Positions 41,690 to 51,804 of a DNA stretch of 64,000 nucleotides are shown here, piece after piece. Numbering within the stretch: the first letter of the stretch is position 1; every line of letters starts with the position of its first letter. Position numbers and translations under genes: made by a program. The notes beneath the pieces were generated by a model that saw only the letters and a program-made list of their open reading frames with translations, had not been told where the DNA came from and did not search any database. The DNA is from Oegoconia quadripuncta (taxonomy: Eukaryota; Arthropoda; Insecta; Lepidoptera; Autostichidae), in NCBI GenBank assembly GCA_949316235.1, contig OX438741.1:38602962-38666961 (forward strand). The letters run 5' to 3'.

Positions 41690-41973
41690 TATATATATCC
41701 TATATATCCTTGGACATATCCTTGGACATATATACAGACAGCGCCATCTAGTGCCACACTAAGCAACTAGGCTTGTGTTGTGGATACCAAATGGTTGATA
41801 CACTACACAAATACATTTTTTTTTGTAAATAAATACATATATAAATGAAAAACATCCATAACTCGGGTACACATGTCCGTATTCATCATACAAACATATG
41901 CCCCTAGCGGGATTCGAACCCGCAACCTTTTGGTATAGCGGGCAGAGTTACTAACCACAACACCAAACAGGTC
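41690..41973 (-). mobile_element. SINE B, near full length
   Basis: Tail region with a small duplication (ATCCTTGGACATAT twice at 41707-41733), body, oligo-T centre, B-box complement GGGATTCGAACCCGCA and head ending CACCAAACAGGTC. Confidence 0.82.
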
Positions 41974-41984
41974 ATATACCAAAC

Positions 41985-42199
41985 ATTTGCACTAAGAAGT
42001 TCGATTCTTCATTCATCATCCGAAAAGCCAAGGCATGGAACTCCCTTTCGGCGTCTGTCTTTCCTGAATCTTACAACCTTGGGATCTTCAAGAACAGAGT
42101 GAATAAGCATTTACTGGGATCGCGTGCTTCATCTTCGACCACATCGTCACTTTTCATCAGGTAAGATTGTGGTCAAAGGCGAATCTAGTCAATCATAAA
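41985..42199 (+). pseudogene. LINE-2, 3' fragment
   Basis: Reads RKAKAWNSLSASVFPESYNL then GIFKNRVNKHLLGSRASSST, followed by the 3' end ATCGTCACTTTTCATCAGGT and AGATTGTGGTCAAAGGCG, ending in an A run (42188-42196). It directly follows the SINE B. Catalytic parts are missing. Confidence 0.75.
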
Positions 42200-42564
42200 A
42201 AAAAGACCCTCGACACCGAGTACAATATATACGACTCCTATAGCCCAAACTCGAGGAGTTTGCTAATAGTCACTGAAGAGTTCCACCACCCACCTCCTGG
42301 CTCCATCATCAGACTCTCCACAATAAGTGCAATATATTGGACATGTCAAAACGAATCATATCAGCCCAAACTTGAGGGTTTGCAGCCAAGGAAAAGTTCT
42401 ACTATCTACCTCCTGGCTTCATCATCAGACCTTCGAACCAGTGCAATATTTTGGACTCGCCAACACGAATCATATCAGCCCGAACTCGAGTGGTTTACGA
42501 GTAGCCGATGAAGACCTCCACCATCCACCTCCTGGCCCCATCATCAGATCAGCACCAAGATATC

Positions 42565-42847
42565 GACGACTTGTTTGGTGTAGTGGTTAGAAACTTTGAC
42601 TGATATATCGAAAGGTCGCGGGTTTGAATCCCACATGGGGCATTTGTTTGTGGGGCATATGTTTGTATGATGAATACAGACATGTGTTCCCGAGTTAGGG
42701 ATGTTATTCGTTTATATATTGCAAATTGCAAAAAAAATGCATTTGTGTAGTTTATCAACCATCTGGTATCCATAATACAAGCCTAGTTGCTTAGCGTGGA
42801 ACTAGATGGCGCTGTGTGTATGTGCAAAGATATATTATTATTTATTA
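42565..42847 (+). mobile_element. SINE B, full length
   Basis: Head GACGACTTGTTTGGTGTAGT, B box GGTTTGAATCCCACA, a small duplication of GTTTGTGGGGCATATGTTTG text, body and TAGATGGCGCTGTGTG, tail in TTATTATT. Confidence 0.85.
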
Positions 42848-42960
42848 TATTCCGTCGTCAGACCCGCGACACCAAGTACTATGTGTTGGACTCAGGTATA
42901 CGAATAATGGACTCGTTAATATGATCATCAGATCAGCAACATACCAAATTATAGTAGTGT

Positions 42961-43196
42961 CATTACAAATGAAGCTAATAAATCGAAAATTCCAATAATT
43001 TCTTATTTTTTCATTAATTATCAATTTATTCTATAATAATAATAATTGGTTCAATAATTTAATTAGGTATATTTTATTAATTGAATCAATATGTTACGGC
43101 AATAATCTTACACAATATTCATTTAACAATATCGTTAGTTTTAATTTGATAACACCAAACACATTTCAAAATTACATTTGTGGCACGACCAACCCT
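42961..43196. other. AT-rich linker
   Basis: Nothing recognised. Confidence 0.3.
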
Positions 43197-43394
43197 AAGG
43201 TTTCAGCAGAATACCAGTGTTTTGCCCACCTCGGGCAAATCCATACACTGAGCTGTAGTCTTTTTGTATACTGCGGCACACACAATGATATTTGTTGTTT
43301 CTGTACTTGTGTTTTATTGTTTTAGTTGAATTTTTCATATGTAAATTTCTTATGTGTGTGTACATGGATGCAAATAAATGTTTATCTATCTATC
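43197..43394 (+). mobile_element. Family E retroposon 3' end, CTAT tail
   Basis: ACTGAGCTGTAGTC and TGCAAATAAATGTTTATC then CTAT repeats, paralleling 54600-54781 and 10770-10978. No protein is recognised. Confidence 0.6.
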
Positions 43395-43563
43395 TACTAA
43401 TAATATAAAAAAGCGTGTTAAACGGGATGCAAATTTTGATAAACCCTGAAAGATTCCGATGTCATCCAAATACTCCGAAAAACTGTATTTAAAGTTAAAT
43501 ATCTTCGCAACAGTTTTCCAATTTTCCTCAACCTTTGGTTAAGAATCATCCTCCTTGTTTTCG
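43395..43563. other. Short unassigned text
   Basis: ACTAATAATATAAAAAAGC at its start resembles the left end of Helitron-like pieces, but no right end is seen. Confidence 0.3.
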
Positions 43564-43678
43564 CACACGGGTTAGTACTTGATCTCAATCACACCTGATG
43601 TTAAGTGAAGATGAGGCCGAAGGTAGCAACGTACTGACCCGGAAACCCCATCTTCTTTGAGGGAATGGCTATCTTATG
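43564..43678 (-). mobile_element. SINE A, 3' fragment
   Basis: Tail block CTCAATCACACCTGATGTTA through GGCTATCTTATGG; head missing. Confidence 0.75.
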
Positions 43679-43763
43679 GACTGATTTCGCCAAACGTTGC
43701 TTAACTTCAGTAACGGCTTCTAACTCCGTTGTGTATGCCAGAGGATTTCAAAGAAGAAACATT

Positions 43764-43993
43764 GACGACCGATTGGTGTACGGGATAGTGACCCTGTAGC
43801 GAAACCAACGGTTGCGGGTTCGAATTCCGCGACAGGTAAATGTTTGTGTGATGAATATGAACATTTATTCCTGAGTCATGGATGTTTATATAAATATTTA
43901 TGTATGTTATCTAGTATCCATAGTACAAGCTTTGCTTAGTTTGGGACTAAATGATTGGTATAAGTGTCCCAAATATTTATTTTATTTATTTTA
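43764..43993 (+). mobile_element. SINE C, full length
   Basis: Head GACGACCGATTGGTGTACGG (A box damaged), B box GGTTCGAATTCCGCG, body as in 31830-32064, TTTATT tail. Confidence 0.83.
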
Positions 43994-44394
43994 TGGCGTC
44001 GTCCAAACAGATTGCAACACAACGTTTGTATTTCATAAATATATCGAGTAAAACATTACCCATTACTGTGACGTCACAGGCTTTCAGTTCGTATGACAAA
44101 TCGAGAGAGCGTAATGCGGAGAAGCGCTTCACTCGAGAATTACACAAACGACGTCGCCTCATATGTGTTGCCGCGTATTACCTCGCGTAATGAATGGTAC
44201 GTCAAAGATACAGATTGCAGATTTGTCATTTCATTACGTCATTATTGGATACTTCCAAGGCTGGTAGATTTTATCCCCGGATTAGAAACGACGGGTGTTA
44301 TGTGTGTTAATAATACATTGACCTGTAGGATTAAGTTATCAGGATCTGTATGCAGGATAGAGTACATGTCGTTCCAATCGTTCTATCGTCTACA
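43994..44394. other. No recognised gene
   Basis: A 112-codon frame at 44093-44431 has no recognised motif and ends inside a LINE end. I do not support it as a gene. Confidence 0.35.
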
Positions 44395-44555
44395 AGAACC
44401 ATACCTAGACACCACAAGCTTCTTGACCTGAAACCATCTACGTACATACCTATACAAAAAGCCGCCATTTTAAATACTTGTATTGTTAGAAAATTCCTCC
44501 GAATTGACGAAAACGGACAAACTGACTTAGGACTTAAACAATAAAGCGTATTTGA
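44395..44555 (+). mobile_element. LINE 3' end with C-terminal scrap
   Basis: One frame reads TRTIPRHHKLLDLKPSTYIP and IQKAAILNTCIVRKFLRIDE before a stop at 44542. Then ACAATAAAGCGTATTTGATT, the AATAAAG-TTTGATT ending seen in LINE-H. The pattern (RH--L-DL--) resembles the end of a Jockey-like polymerase; that identity is tentative. Confidence 0.5.
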
Positions 44556-44774
44556 TTGGTTGTCTTTAAAATAAATAGCAACGTACCATTAACTTGGTTA
44601 ATGCCCGTAAATGGTATGATAATACCAGATCATGCTAAGAATAAGAAACACCAGGAAAATAATAACAATAGTGATTTCTTATTTCAATCTTAACCAATTT
44701 AAAAAATAAAAAGTACGTTTTACAACTACTAACTTATTACCTAACGTGTAACTTCTGGTAGGGTTGCCACCCGC
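44556..44774. other. Unassigned linker
   Basis: Nothing recognised. Confidence 0.3.
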
Positions 44775-45040
44775 GCTTTATAATCATCATATCAGCCGAA
44801 AGACGTCCACTGCTGAACAAAGGCCTCCCCCAAGGATCTCCACAACAATCGGTCCTGCCCTGCCCGCATCCAGCGGCTTCCCGCAATCTTTACCAAATCG
44901 TCGGTCCCCCTCATGCGGGGCCTACCCACGCTGCATCTCCCGGTGCGTGGTCGCCACTCGAGAACCTTTAAGCCCCAACGGCCGTTAGTCCTACGAACAA
45001 TATGCCCCGCCCACTGCCACTTAAGTTTTGACCATTGCAC
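44775..45040 (-). pseudogene. RTE-like LINE, C-terminal fragment
   Basis: The minus strand reads SKLKWQWAGHIVRRTNGRWG, LKVLEWRPRTGRCSVGRPRM, TDDLVKIAGSRWMRAGQDRL and LWRSLGEAFVQQWTSFG. This WAGHI-R ... GRP---W-DD---AG--W---A-DR--W--L-EAF-QQW pattern is the standard tail of RTE-type polymerases. The frame is open but lacks the catalytic domain. An inverted R1/I-like fragment follows. Confidence 0.85.
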
Positions 45041-45441
45041 GTCTCAGTTCCCAACGGGTCATGGAACCTTTAAAAGTAAACTGTTCTCGATGGCTCTGGC
45101 CGAATCTCCTGATTGTGAATGTGGAGATGGAGAGCAATCGGCTCATCATATCTTATGGGAATGCGAAAATTGGAGTAAGGAGCGCGAACTCATGCTTGAC
45201 GACCTAAATTCAGAAATCCGTCCGGTATTCTACGGCGATCTGGTTTTAAACAGACACAAATTCCGAGCTTTCAAGCGTTTTTGCCATTCGTATTACTGGC
45301 ACTATTACTCGCGGTAGCCTTCTGCTACCGCCACGCTCACTGCATCTAGGCGCAGTCCGTGGTGTATACGAAAGCAGGAGGCCGAGCTTCACTCGCCCTC
45401 CTTCCCCATAGGGATGGCCTTAGTGTCATGATAACAAGGCA
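45041..45441 (+). pseudogene. R1/I-like LINE, C-terminal zinc motif and 3' UTR
   Basis: The frame reads TGHGTFKSKLFSMALAESPD then CECGDGEQSAHHILWECENW and ends with RFCHSYYWHYYSR at 45316. TGHG followed by the C-x-CG-x6-H-x4-C cluster is typical of the C-terminal end of R1/I-group LINE polymerases (after an RNase H-like region). A 3' UTR of about 125 bp follows (GCCACGCTCACTGCATCTAG, CCCCATAGGGATGGCC). Upstream parts are missing. Confidence 0.75.
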
Positions 45442-46025
45442 CTGGCTTCGTCAGTTTTGAAAAAAATCTCTAAATTTAAAAATAAAGAAACAAAAAGCCA
45501 GCTTTTAAATTGCGATAGCTAAATGTACCACTTTATACAGAGAACTCTTTACAAGGCAGTCAGTTTAGCTGAGTGCTGTAATCCATCGTGGAGAGCGCTG
45601 AATCCCTGCGTCGTTAATATTGTGATTAAATGACCGCGGCCGTCAGTAATAGTAACAAAAGCGCTTCCGGCGCTAGATATAGGAAGAACACCATAAGTTT
45701 ATTAATATGATATAATAATATTTACATATACCTAACTATTTTTATACTTAGTAGTATTGTGCATCCTACCTGTTTCCCGATCTACAAATTTCTTATAGAC
45801 GTGAGTTGTCTGGAGATTTTAGTGATAAAGGCGCCTAATTGTGGCTTATTATTTATCATCATAATATATTATTGAAACACAGCCACTTGTGCAAGATTAG
45901 CCCACAGAATTCTACCAATCAAGCACGATTTTGATTGACCAATCCGAGCGTTCCCCCAATTTTAGTGGGGATCGGAGGCGTGGGACTCGAGTTGGTCGGT
46001 CCATAAGATCAGTCCGGTTGCGCAT
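45442..46025. other. No recognised gene
   Basis: Unassigned text; GTTCCCCCAATTTTAGTGGG (45951-45970) lies in it. Confidence 0.35.
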
Positions 46026-46172
46026 CTTAGGCCCGTATTAATAAACAGTTCTCAAGATTGACATGGCCTCAAGTTGACGCTTGAGAATCTGTTGCATATT
46101 AAAACAGCATCAGAAAAAATGATCTTGAGACCGAGACGCGATCTCAATCTCAAGAACAATTCAATAATACGG
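46026..46172. mobile_element. Small TIR element (GGCCCGTATTA family), intact
   Basis: Left end TTAGGCCCGTATTAATAAAC and right end (complement) TTAGGGCCCGTATTATTGAA form inverted ends of about 32 bp that extend through TCTCAAGATTGA-like text. The element is about 147 bp and non-coding. The split copy is at 6118-6495, and a half copy is at 53828-53925. Confidence 0.7.
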
Positions 46173-47301
46173 GCCCTAAACTGAAAGCTGAAACTGTAGA
46201 CGATAAACTATGTACTTTGTTACCATCTGTTCTCTACATAATAATTGTGGATAAAAATTATATATGAGTTGAAGAAATAAAGGAGTTTGAAACAACAAAT
46301 TTATAAAACACAATTAAAAATACCTATAAAAAATACGCCGTCCAACTCGTTTCCGTGAGGCATAGTACCTAGTACGCTAGCGCTATTGCCCCGCTGAATG
46401 CATAAGCTCAGCTTCTGAGCACAGTAGGCACCAGCTCTTACATCTCTAAACCCATATAAGCCAAGCTACATCGAATTATTCTTATTTCTTCAGTTTAGTG
46501 AAGTCAGTCTCAGTTATAATAAGTCATTCGTCGTATAGTTGGCATATATAGAGTCTAGTCAAGTAATTCTTCAGTAAAGTGGCAAAATGCTTTACACAAG
46601 ATTTTGGCGGTTTCTTGTGGGAACCCGGAATCTTCGTTATGTACCTTAATTCACACTTCTCTTCACTTGTACACCATCACAGACTATTGCTGCACAATAT
46701 TCTGCCATTATTAGGGTTCAAAACTCAGAATGCACAAATTATAAGAAATAAAAACAAAAATGCGACATCACTCGCTGAGTTCCCGCCGCCTGTAGCCTAA
46801 ACAATTTGACAGATTTTGAGGTTGTTAAATTTAATTTACTCCTCTCGGAGAAGCCAAAGGGAGCTAAGCCCATATAGCCATGTCTAATTTCTTCAGTTTA
46901 GTCAAATCAGTGTCAGTTAAAGCAAGTCATTTAGTCTTATTAAAGCAAGTTATTCATTTTTAAAGAATTTGTTAATACAGCTCCATTTTTGCTAAACTCC
47001 CCGGTAAAATTCACCGCGCTATTAAGCGATTTAGCGAAGCGCTCATCACCTGCTTCCGCCACGGATTACAACTAAGCCGTATAAATCGGGCGCTATTGGG
47101 TCATTTTAATTATTTGCTATTCATTTGGATTGCTCTGCGTCCTACACGTCCTATCCGTGTCACATGAGCTGAGCAGTGTAAATACGTAATTGATTTAATC
47201 GGATTTAGTGTTTCTGTGTGTTTAACTATACTATTCGTTTTTTTTTAATTTGTTGTTCACTTGATACTAATCTGAAACCTCGTTGAAATAATTCATTAAT
47301 A
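46173..47301. other. No recognised gene; direct repeat inside
   Basis: About 85-95 bp at 46450-46540 and 46866-46950 are similar direct copies (both contain TTTCTTCAGTTTAGT and AGTCAGTCTCAGTTA-like text). The stretch 46735-46805 shares scraps with 34432-34480 and 11643-11662. Frames in the region lack recognised motifs. Confidence 0.4.
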
Positions 47302-47986
47302 AATAAATATTTCGGACTCTTACATCAATCATCTTTCAAACTAAGCAAAGCTTTTTTTCAAATCAAATCAAAAATGCTTTATTTTGTAGATACACAGGGT
47401 AAATTTAAAATAGACAGATTTTACATTTTTAAACCTACTGCTTGTTCAAAAGACAATTTTCCGCTGAGAAGAACAAGCAAGAAACTCGAGAGGTTGCTTC
47501 TTAAAAAAAGTTCGGTTATTCGGCCAATGCCATGGAGAAGGAATAGTTTGACTTTAAAACTAGTTTTTGAACTCAAAATCAAAAATCAAAATCAAAAAAA
47601 ATGCTTTATTTTGTAGATACACAGGGTAAATTTAAAATAGTCAGATTTTACATTTTTAAACCTACTGCTTGTTCAAAAGACAATTTTCCGCTGAGAAGAA
47701 CAAGCAAGAAACTTGAGCGGTTGCTCTTTACAAAATTATTAATTATTATTTTATGTTATAGTATTTCATTATTAATTGTGAAATAATAGTTATGTCCATG
47801 AAATATAATAATGTGTTTGCTTGTGCTATAGATACTAGATACATAAATATTTATATGAACATCCATGACTTGGGAAGGAATGTTCGTATTCATCACACAA
47901 ATATGGTAAATGTTTGCGATAAAATGCGGGATTCGAACCCGCTTGGTTTCGCTGATAGGGTCATACCCACTACACCAATCCGTCGT
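47302..47986 (-). mobile_element. SINE C split by an insertion
   Basis: 3' part 47302-47360 (AATAAATATTTCGGACTC, AAGCAAAGCTT) and 5' part 47817-47986 (GCTTGTGCTATAGATACTAG to CACCAATCCGTCGTC). The B-box complement is CGGGATTCGAACCCGC at 47927-47942. Between them lie two LINE tails. Confidence 0.75.
47361..47815 (-). mobile_element. Two tandem copies of a LINE G3-type 3' end
   Basis: Nearly identical blocks begin at 47374 and 47601 (ATGCTTTATTTTGTAGATAC, GTTCAAAAGACAATTTTCCG, AGAAGAACAAGCAAGAAAC), each preceded by CAAATCAAAA-type repeats that are the tail on the minus strand. The offset is 227 bp. The frames reading MLYFVDTQGKFK are antisense by-products. Confidence 0.75.
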
Positions 47987-48229
47987 CTAAATCATGTCAC
48001 GGGATTATCGATATGCCTTATTCACCACAATATGTCAAATAAGAGTATAATACAAGTTATTATAAATATATTAAAATATGAAAACATGTCAGGAGATTAT
48101 GCAAATGTCATATCGATATACCCTTTCCTAATAGAATGGAATTCATTTTCCAACAATAGGTTTTTCAGTTGGCAAATGAACGCGTCGTCATTTGTTTCGT
48201 CACGTAAATCTGCAAGTATTATATATATA
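47987..48229. other. Unassigned linker
   Basis: The 174-codon frame 47792-48316 crosses SINE C and SINE B pieces and is not a gene. Confidence 0.4.
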
Positions 48230-48382
48230 TTATATATATATTTACAAAAAAAATATATATATTTATGTAGTATATCAACCATCTGGTATCCACAACACAA
48301 GCTTATAGTTGCTTAAAGTGAAACTAGATGGCGCTGTGTGTATGTCAAGGATATTATTATATTATTATTATTATTATATATA
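48230..48382 (+). mobile_element. SINE B, head truncated
   Basis: Starts in the central oligo-A block and continues ATCAACCATCTGGTATCCAC, TAGATGGCGCTGTGTGTATG, then TTATTA repeats. Confidence 0.78.
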
Positions 48383-48410
48383 GATGCTCATAGTACGTAG
48401 GTCCAACCAC

Positions 48411-48744
48411 GTCCGCCTCCGTAGCTCAATGTAAACAACATTGGGTTTACGATTCGGAGGTCGCGGGTTCGCTCTCCAGCGGGGTACATGTTTTAAGTAC
48501 TCGGCTTGGTTGGTGGTACGGCATTTAAATGTCCGCCTGGCTAGCTACCACCATCTTATCTAAATCTGCCTCCAAGCAGCAATGTTAATAGCATTGTTGT
48601 GTTCCGGTTGTCAGAGATAAGATAGCCAGTCCCCCAAATGTGTTGGGGTTTCCGGGTTAGTACGCTTTCCCCTACAACCTTATCTCCCCATTACATCAGA
48701 TGTGATTGAGGTCAAGTACAAACCCTATGTGCATAAAAAAAAAC
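48411..48744 (+). mobile_element. SINE A, full length
   Basis: Head TCCGCCTCCGTAGCTCAATG, B box altered to GGTTCGCTCTCC, whole body, tail with several changes (CCCCTACAACCTTATCTCCC), A run at 48736-48744. Confidence 0.87.
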
Positions 48745-49059
48745 ATGGGGGGTTTTATATATTTTTGACATTTTACATGCTACACCTTGCTCCCTATACG
48801 ATGATGATCTTGAATGGTATTGGAAATCGGACCCAAAAAGAGAAAAGCCACGTCCTCAAAACCCGAAGTCACGGTCTTGGCTACAGTTTTCCTATCGGTT
48901 TCACGCGACCCTCTACACAAACCTATTTTTTTCCTCTCTCAAAATCAGTGTGTGAGTGAGTCAGTGAGTAGTAATTGGACTTTATATATGTAAATATTTA
49001 TACGTTGGTATGATACTTCTAGTTAGCTTATCCCCAGAAAATGTGTCTCGACGAATATC
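48745..49059. other. No recognised gene
   Basis: Unassigned. Confidence 0.35.
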
Positions 49060-49600
49060 ATCATCATCTTTTATAAAACGATTCTATCCATTCCTTGGCC
49101 CTTTCCTAATATAATAAGATTCATAAAAAACTAAGACTTTACTTGCTAAATTGTTTCCGCTGTAAAAAAGTAGTTACTGACTGGCTTCAAAAGTAGTTAC
49201 TGACTGGCTTCAAAAGTAGTTACTGACTGGCTTCAAAAGTAGTTACTGACTGGCTTCAAAAGTAATTACTGACTGGCTTCAAAAGTAGTTACTGACTGGC
49301 TTCAAAAGTAGTTACTGACTGGCTTCAAAAGTAGTTACTGACTGGCTTCAAAAGTAGTTACTGACTGGCTTCAAAAGTAGTTACTGACTGGCTTCAAAAG
49401 TAGTTACTGACTGGCTTCAAAGGTAGTTACTGACTGGCTTCAAAAGTAGTTACTGACAGGCTTCAAAATTTAAACTACGACGAAACGGAACAGGACGCCA
49501 ACAAACACATAACACCCGTCGTTTTACGTCGAGAGTTAAAAACAGTGCACGACACTACAACTCCACTCCAAAAACCAGGTCTTATGTTTCGTGACTTCCA
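49060..49600 (+). pseudogene. LINE R9, C-terminal fragment with internal tandem expansion
   Basis: Flanks match 6750-6960: FIKRFYPFLGPFL text at 49065-49120, then CCGCTGTAAAAAAG, and after the array TTTAAACTACGACGAAACGG. Where the other copy has a single ACTGACTGGCTTC unit, this one has 13. Downstream is a 3' region with ACACATAACACCCGTCGTTT, also found at 58428-58447. Not translatable as one frame because the unit is 23 bp. Confidence 0.75.
49166..49464 (+). repeat. Tandem array, 23 bp unit x 13
   Basis: Thirteen head-to-tail units beginning AAAAGTAGTTACTG and ending ACTGGCTTC. Only a few single-base changes occur (one AATT for AGTT, one AGGT, one CAGG for CTGG). Units are adjacent without spacers, so it is not a CRISPR array. 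Confidence 0.95.
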
Positions 49601-49862
49601 TCCCGTTTGTTTCTTTCCATAAGTGTTTTCTTCCTCAACCACCATATTTAACAACCATCAGTTCTAATACACTATGTCCATAGCTGGGGAGCCTGGTGAC
49701 CTATAATTCTGATTCATACTTTTTCAGGCACCAATCTTCCCACAAATGTATTCTAGCCTCAAAGTCTCTTTGTAAAACATCATTTGTGGTGAGATTTTCT
49801 TCTTTTTAATAAACAATCTACCAACTGATCCTTCTAAAATTATAATATCCTTAAATATATTA
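49601..49862. other. Unassigned linker
   Basis: Nothing recognised. Confidence 0.3.
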
Positions 49863-50126
49863 TCCTATATATCCTTAGACATACACATAACGCCATCTAG
49901 TTCCACATTAAGCAACTATAGGCTTGTGTTGCGGATACCAGTTGGTTGATATACTACACAAATACATTTTTTTTTTGTAAATAAATACATATATAAATGA
50001 AAAACATCCATAACTCGGGAACACATGTCTGTATTCATCTTACAAACATATGCCCCTAGCGATTTGAACCCGCAGCCTTTTGGTATAGCAGTCAGAGTTT
50101 CTAACCACTACACCAAACAGGTCGTT
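49863..50126 (-). mobile_element. SINE B, full length
   Basis: 3' block CGCCATCTAGTTCCACATTA, oligo-T centre (49967-49976), head ending CACCAAACAGGTCGT. The B-box complement is damaged by a small deletion (AGCGATTTGAACCCGC). Confidence 0.85.
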
Positions 50127-50394
50127 ATGTTTATACTTTTCAAAGTCTGGAACCCTAAAATGTAATATTTTGTTGCTTTGACGTCAAAAAGTGATCATAG
50201 AATTACAACTTTGAAGCGGCAAATTAATGTATACAAAAAGGTTTATTAAGTCGCAAATTGGCTGATTTGTATGCGGAATCGGTAGAAGTTTTGCCCCTCA
50301 ACTATGTATAATGTCATATTCTACATTTATACGTTATTCATATTTCTCATAAATAAAGTAGTTTTATCAGTTTTCGATTAAATCCGTTTTTTTG
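50127..50394. other. Unassigned linker
   Basis: Nothing recognised. Confidence 0.3.
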
Positions 50395-50490
50395 GAACTG
50401 TTAGAGTCCAGAAATGAGACAACACGTGAATAATATTTGTGGTATTTAATTTATCAACAATTGACACGCGCGCTCTTGACAATAACTCAC
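50395..50490 (+). repeat. Dispersed repeat J, copy 2
   Basis: Inverse partner of 9030-9123, highly similar over about 95 bp. Confidence 0.6.
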
Positions 50491-50789
50491 ATAGGAGTGA
50501 CCACAGAGTACTTTTGTATATGGAGTGACCACCTTCCCCGCATCTTGCCCTCGCTTAGCACTGGGTTGACTACGGCGTAACGCTGACGTCATCTATTTGA
50601 TATAGATATTATTTTAGATAGATATATTTAGACATTTTAGATACTTATTAGGGATGTCACGAAATAAAATGAAAATTATACTTTTTTTTCGTATGAAAAA
50701 TAAATTTTTTTTTTTTTGGGTTTGAGACTTTGTATATACATTTACTGATACTATTTGCTTAGAATGAGGAGGCGACGGCGACGAAACGG
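50491..50789. other. Unassigned text
   Basis: Contains T runs at 50682-50688 and 50706-50717; no gene. Confidence 0.3.
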
Positions 50790-50943
50790 GTGCATGGGCT
50801 TGGAAGAAATGTGAAATATATGTTGAACCTACCCTGGAATAAAACAGGATATTTTTTTATCCCGATAAAGTGAGTAATGCTCGATGGATAAACTTAATCC
50901 ACGATAAAGCTATTCTACGCAAGCGAAGTAGCGGGCGAAAACT
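50790..50943 (+). mobile_element. Helitron-like remnant, 3' part
   Basis: ACCCTGGAATAAAACAGG, ATCCCGATAAAGTGAGTAAT, GCGAAGTAGCGGGCGAAAAC then TAGT, parallel to the 3' half of 34171-34346. The left end is lost. Confidence 0.5.
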
Positions 50944-51439
50944 AGTTTACAATATATTCTTCCCACTATGATTTTTAGCAGCTGGTTTTGGGCTGTTGAT
51001 GTACGTGCAGACGTCCTATAATAATGACGTCAATTGTTACTAGCATGCCGTGTTGTGCCTGTGACGTAGCGTGCCCATGACGTGAGAGACCCGTAATTGA
51101 ATCACGCGTCCCAATCCGGGGCGTGCTCATTAGCACTCACGAAAACAGACGGAACAGGGAATTATTTGACGGAATGACGTGTTTCGGGAATTGCCCATTA
51201 TTTGATTCCGATTGACAACATTGCCTGTTGACAAATTCAAAGATGCGACTCTGCTAATCTAAATATCTGACCATTTAGAGGGTAAAGCTTGGGAATGAGA
51301 GAGCCAGTGCTTAGCAATACTGTATTATTTCTATTTATTTTATTATGTCCCGAAACACGGTCCTTTATTAATCAATAATTCTGTTTATTCGTTAAAAAAC
51401 CTATATCCAATAAAAAAATAAACGCAATCAACTAAAGTC
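50944..51439. other. No recognised gene
   Basis: Unassigned. Confidence 0.35.
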
Positions 51440-51571
51440 AAAGGTTGTCTGGTAGAAATCGCTTAATAGCGATAAGACCGCCTGGTTGTACAATTCTTTT
51501 TTTTAAACTTTATTTATGAAGTGGATTGTAGAATTTTTGTGCAATAAAGTGTACTTGATTGATTGATTGGT
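51440..51571 (+). mobile_element. LINE-H 3' end, complete tail
   Basis: GGTTGTCTGGTAGAAATCGC, stem-loop ATCGCT (51458-51463) with AGCGAT (51468-51473), AAGACCGCCTGG, then TGTGCAATAAAGTGTACTTG and GATT repeats. Confidence 0.75.
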
Positions 51572-51804
51572 TTACCTAAATAAATTAACCAATTATATAA
51601 AAATATATATTTATAAATTAAAAAAATGTGCCAGGTATTGTACGGCCAGAAGGGTTTGATTAAGCTGGCGGCATTGCCTGTTTGAATAGCCAGGCTCACC
51701 ATATATGCTAAATAGAGACCTGCCTCCTGGTCGTGCGAGGCGACAACCAAGCACTCCGATAACTGACGGAATAACCTATGAGCGCCTGGTCCTCATGGGT
51801 TTTT
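51572..51804. other. LINE-type scrap
   Basis: GGCGGCATTGCCTGTTTGAA and CTGCCTCCTGGTCGTGCGAG have the flavour of a LINE 3' region. No element can be defined. Confidence 0.3.

Larger units (their letters stand above)
41638..42960. repeat. Diverged tandem array, unit about 117 bp, with insertions
   Basis: The phrase CCTCCTGG-TCCATCATCAG occurs at 42291, 42407 and 42526, a period of 116 and 119 bp. Related text lies at 41650-41690 and 42848-42930. Inserted in or beside it are a SINE B (41690-41973), a LINE-2 end (41985-42199) and another SINE B (42565-42847). Confidence 0.65.

Noticed and set aside
44093..44431. 112-codon frame as a host exon
   Set aside because: No recognised motif, no splice context I can defend, and it ends in a LINE end.
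46450..46950. LTR retrotransposon with short LTRs
   Set aside because: The repeats are too diverged and no primer site, gag or pol text lies between them.
47792..48316. 174-codon open frame
   Set aside because: It crosses an antisense SINE C head and a SINE B piece; no protein motif.
49166..49464. Regular repeats resembling a CRISPR array
   Set aside because: Units touch each other with no spacers, the context is a LINE remnant and the organism is eukaryotic.
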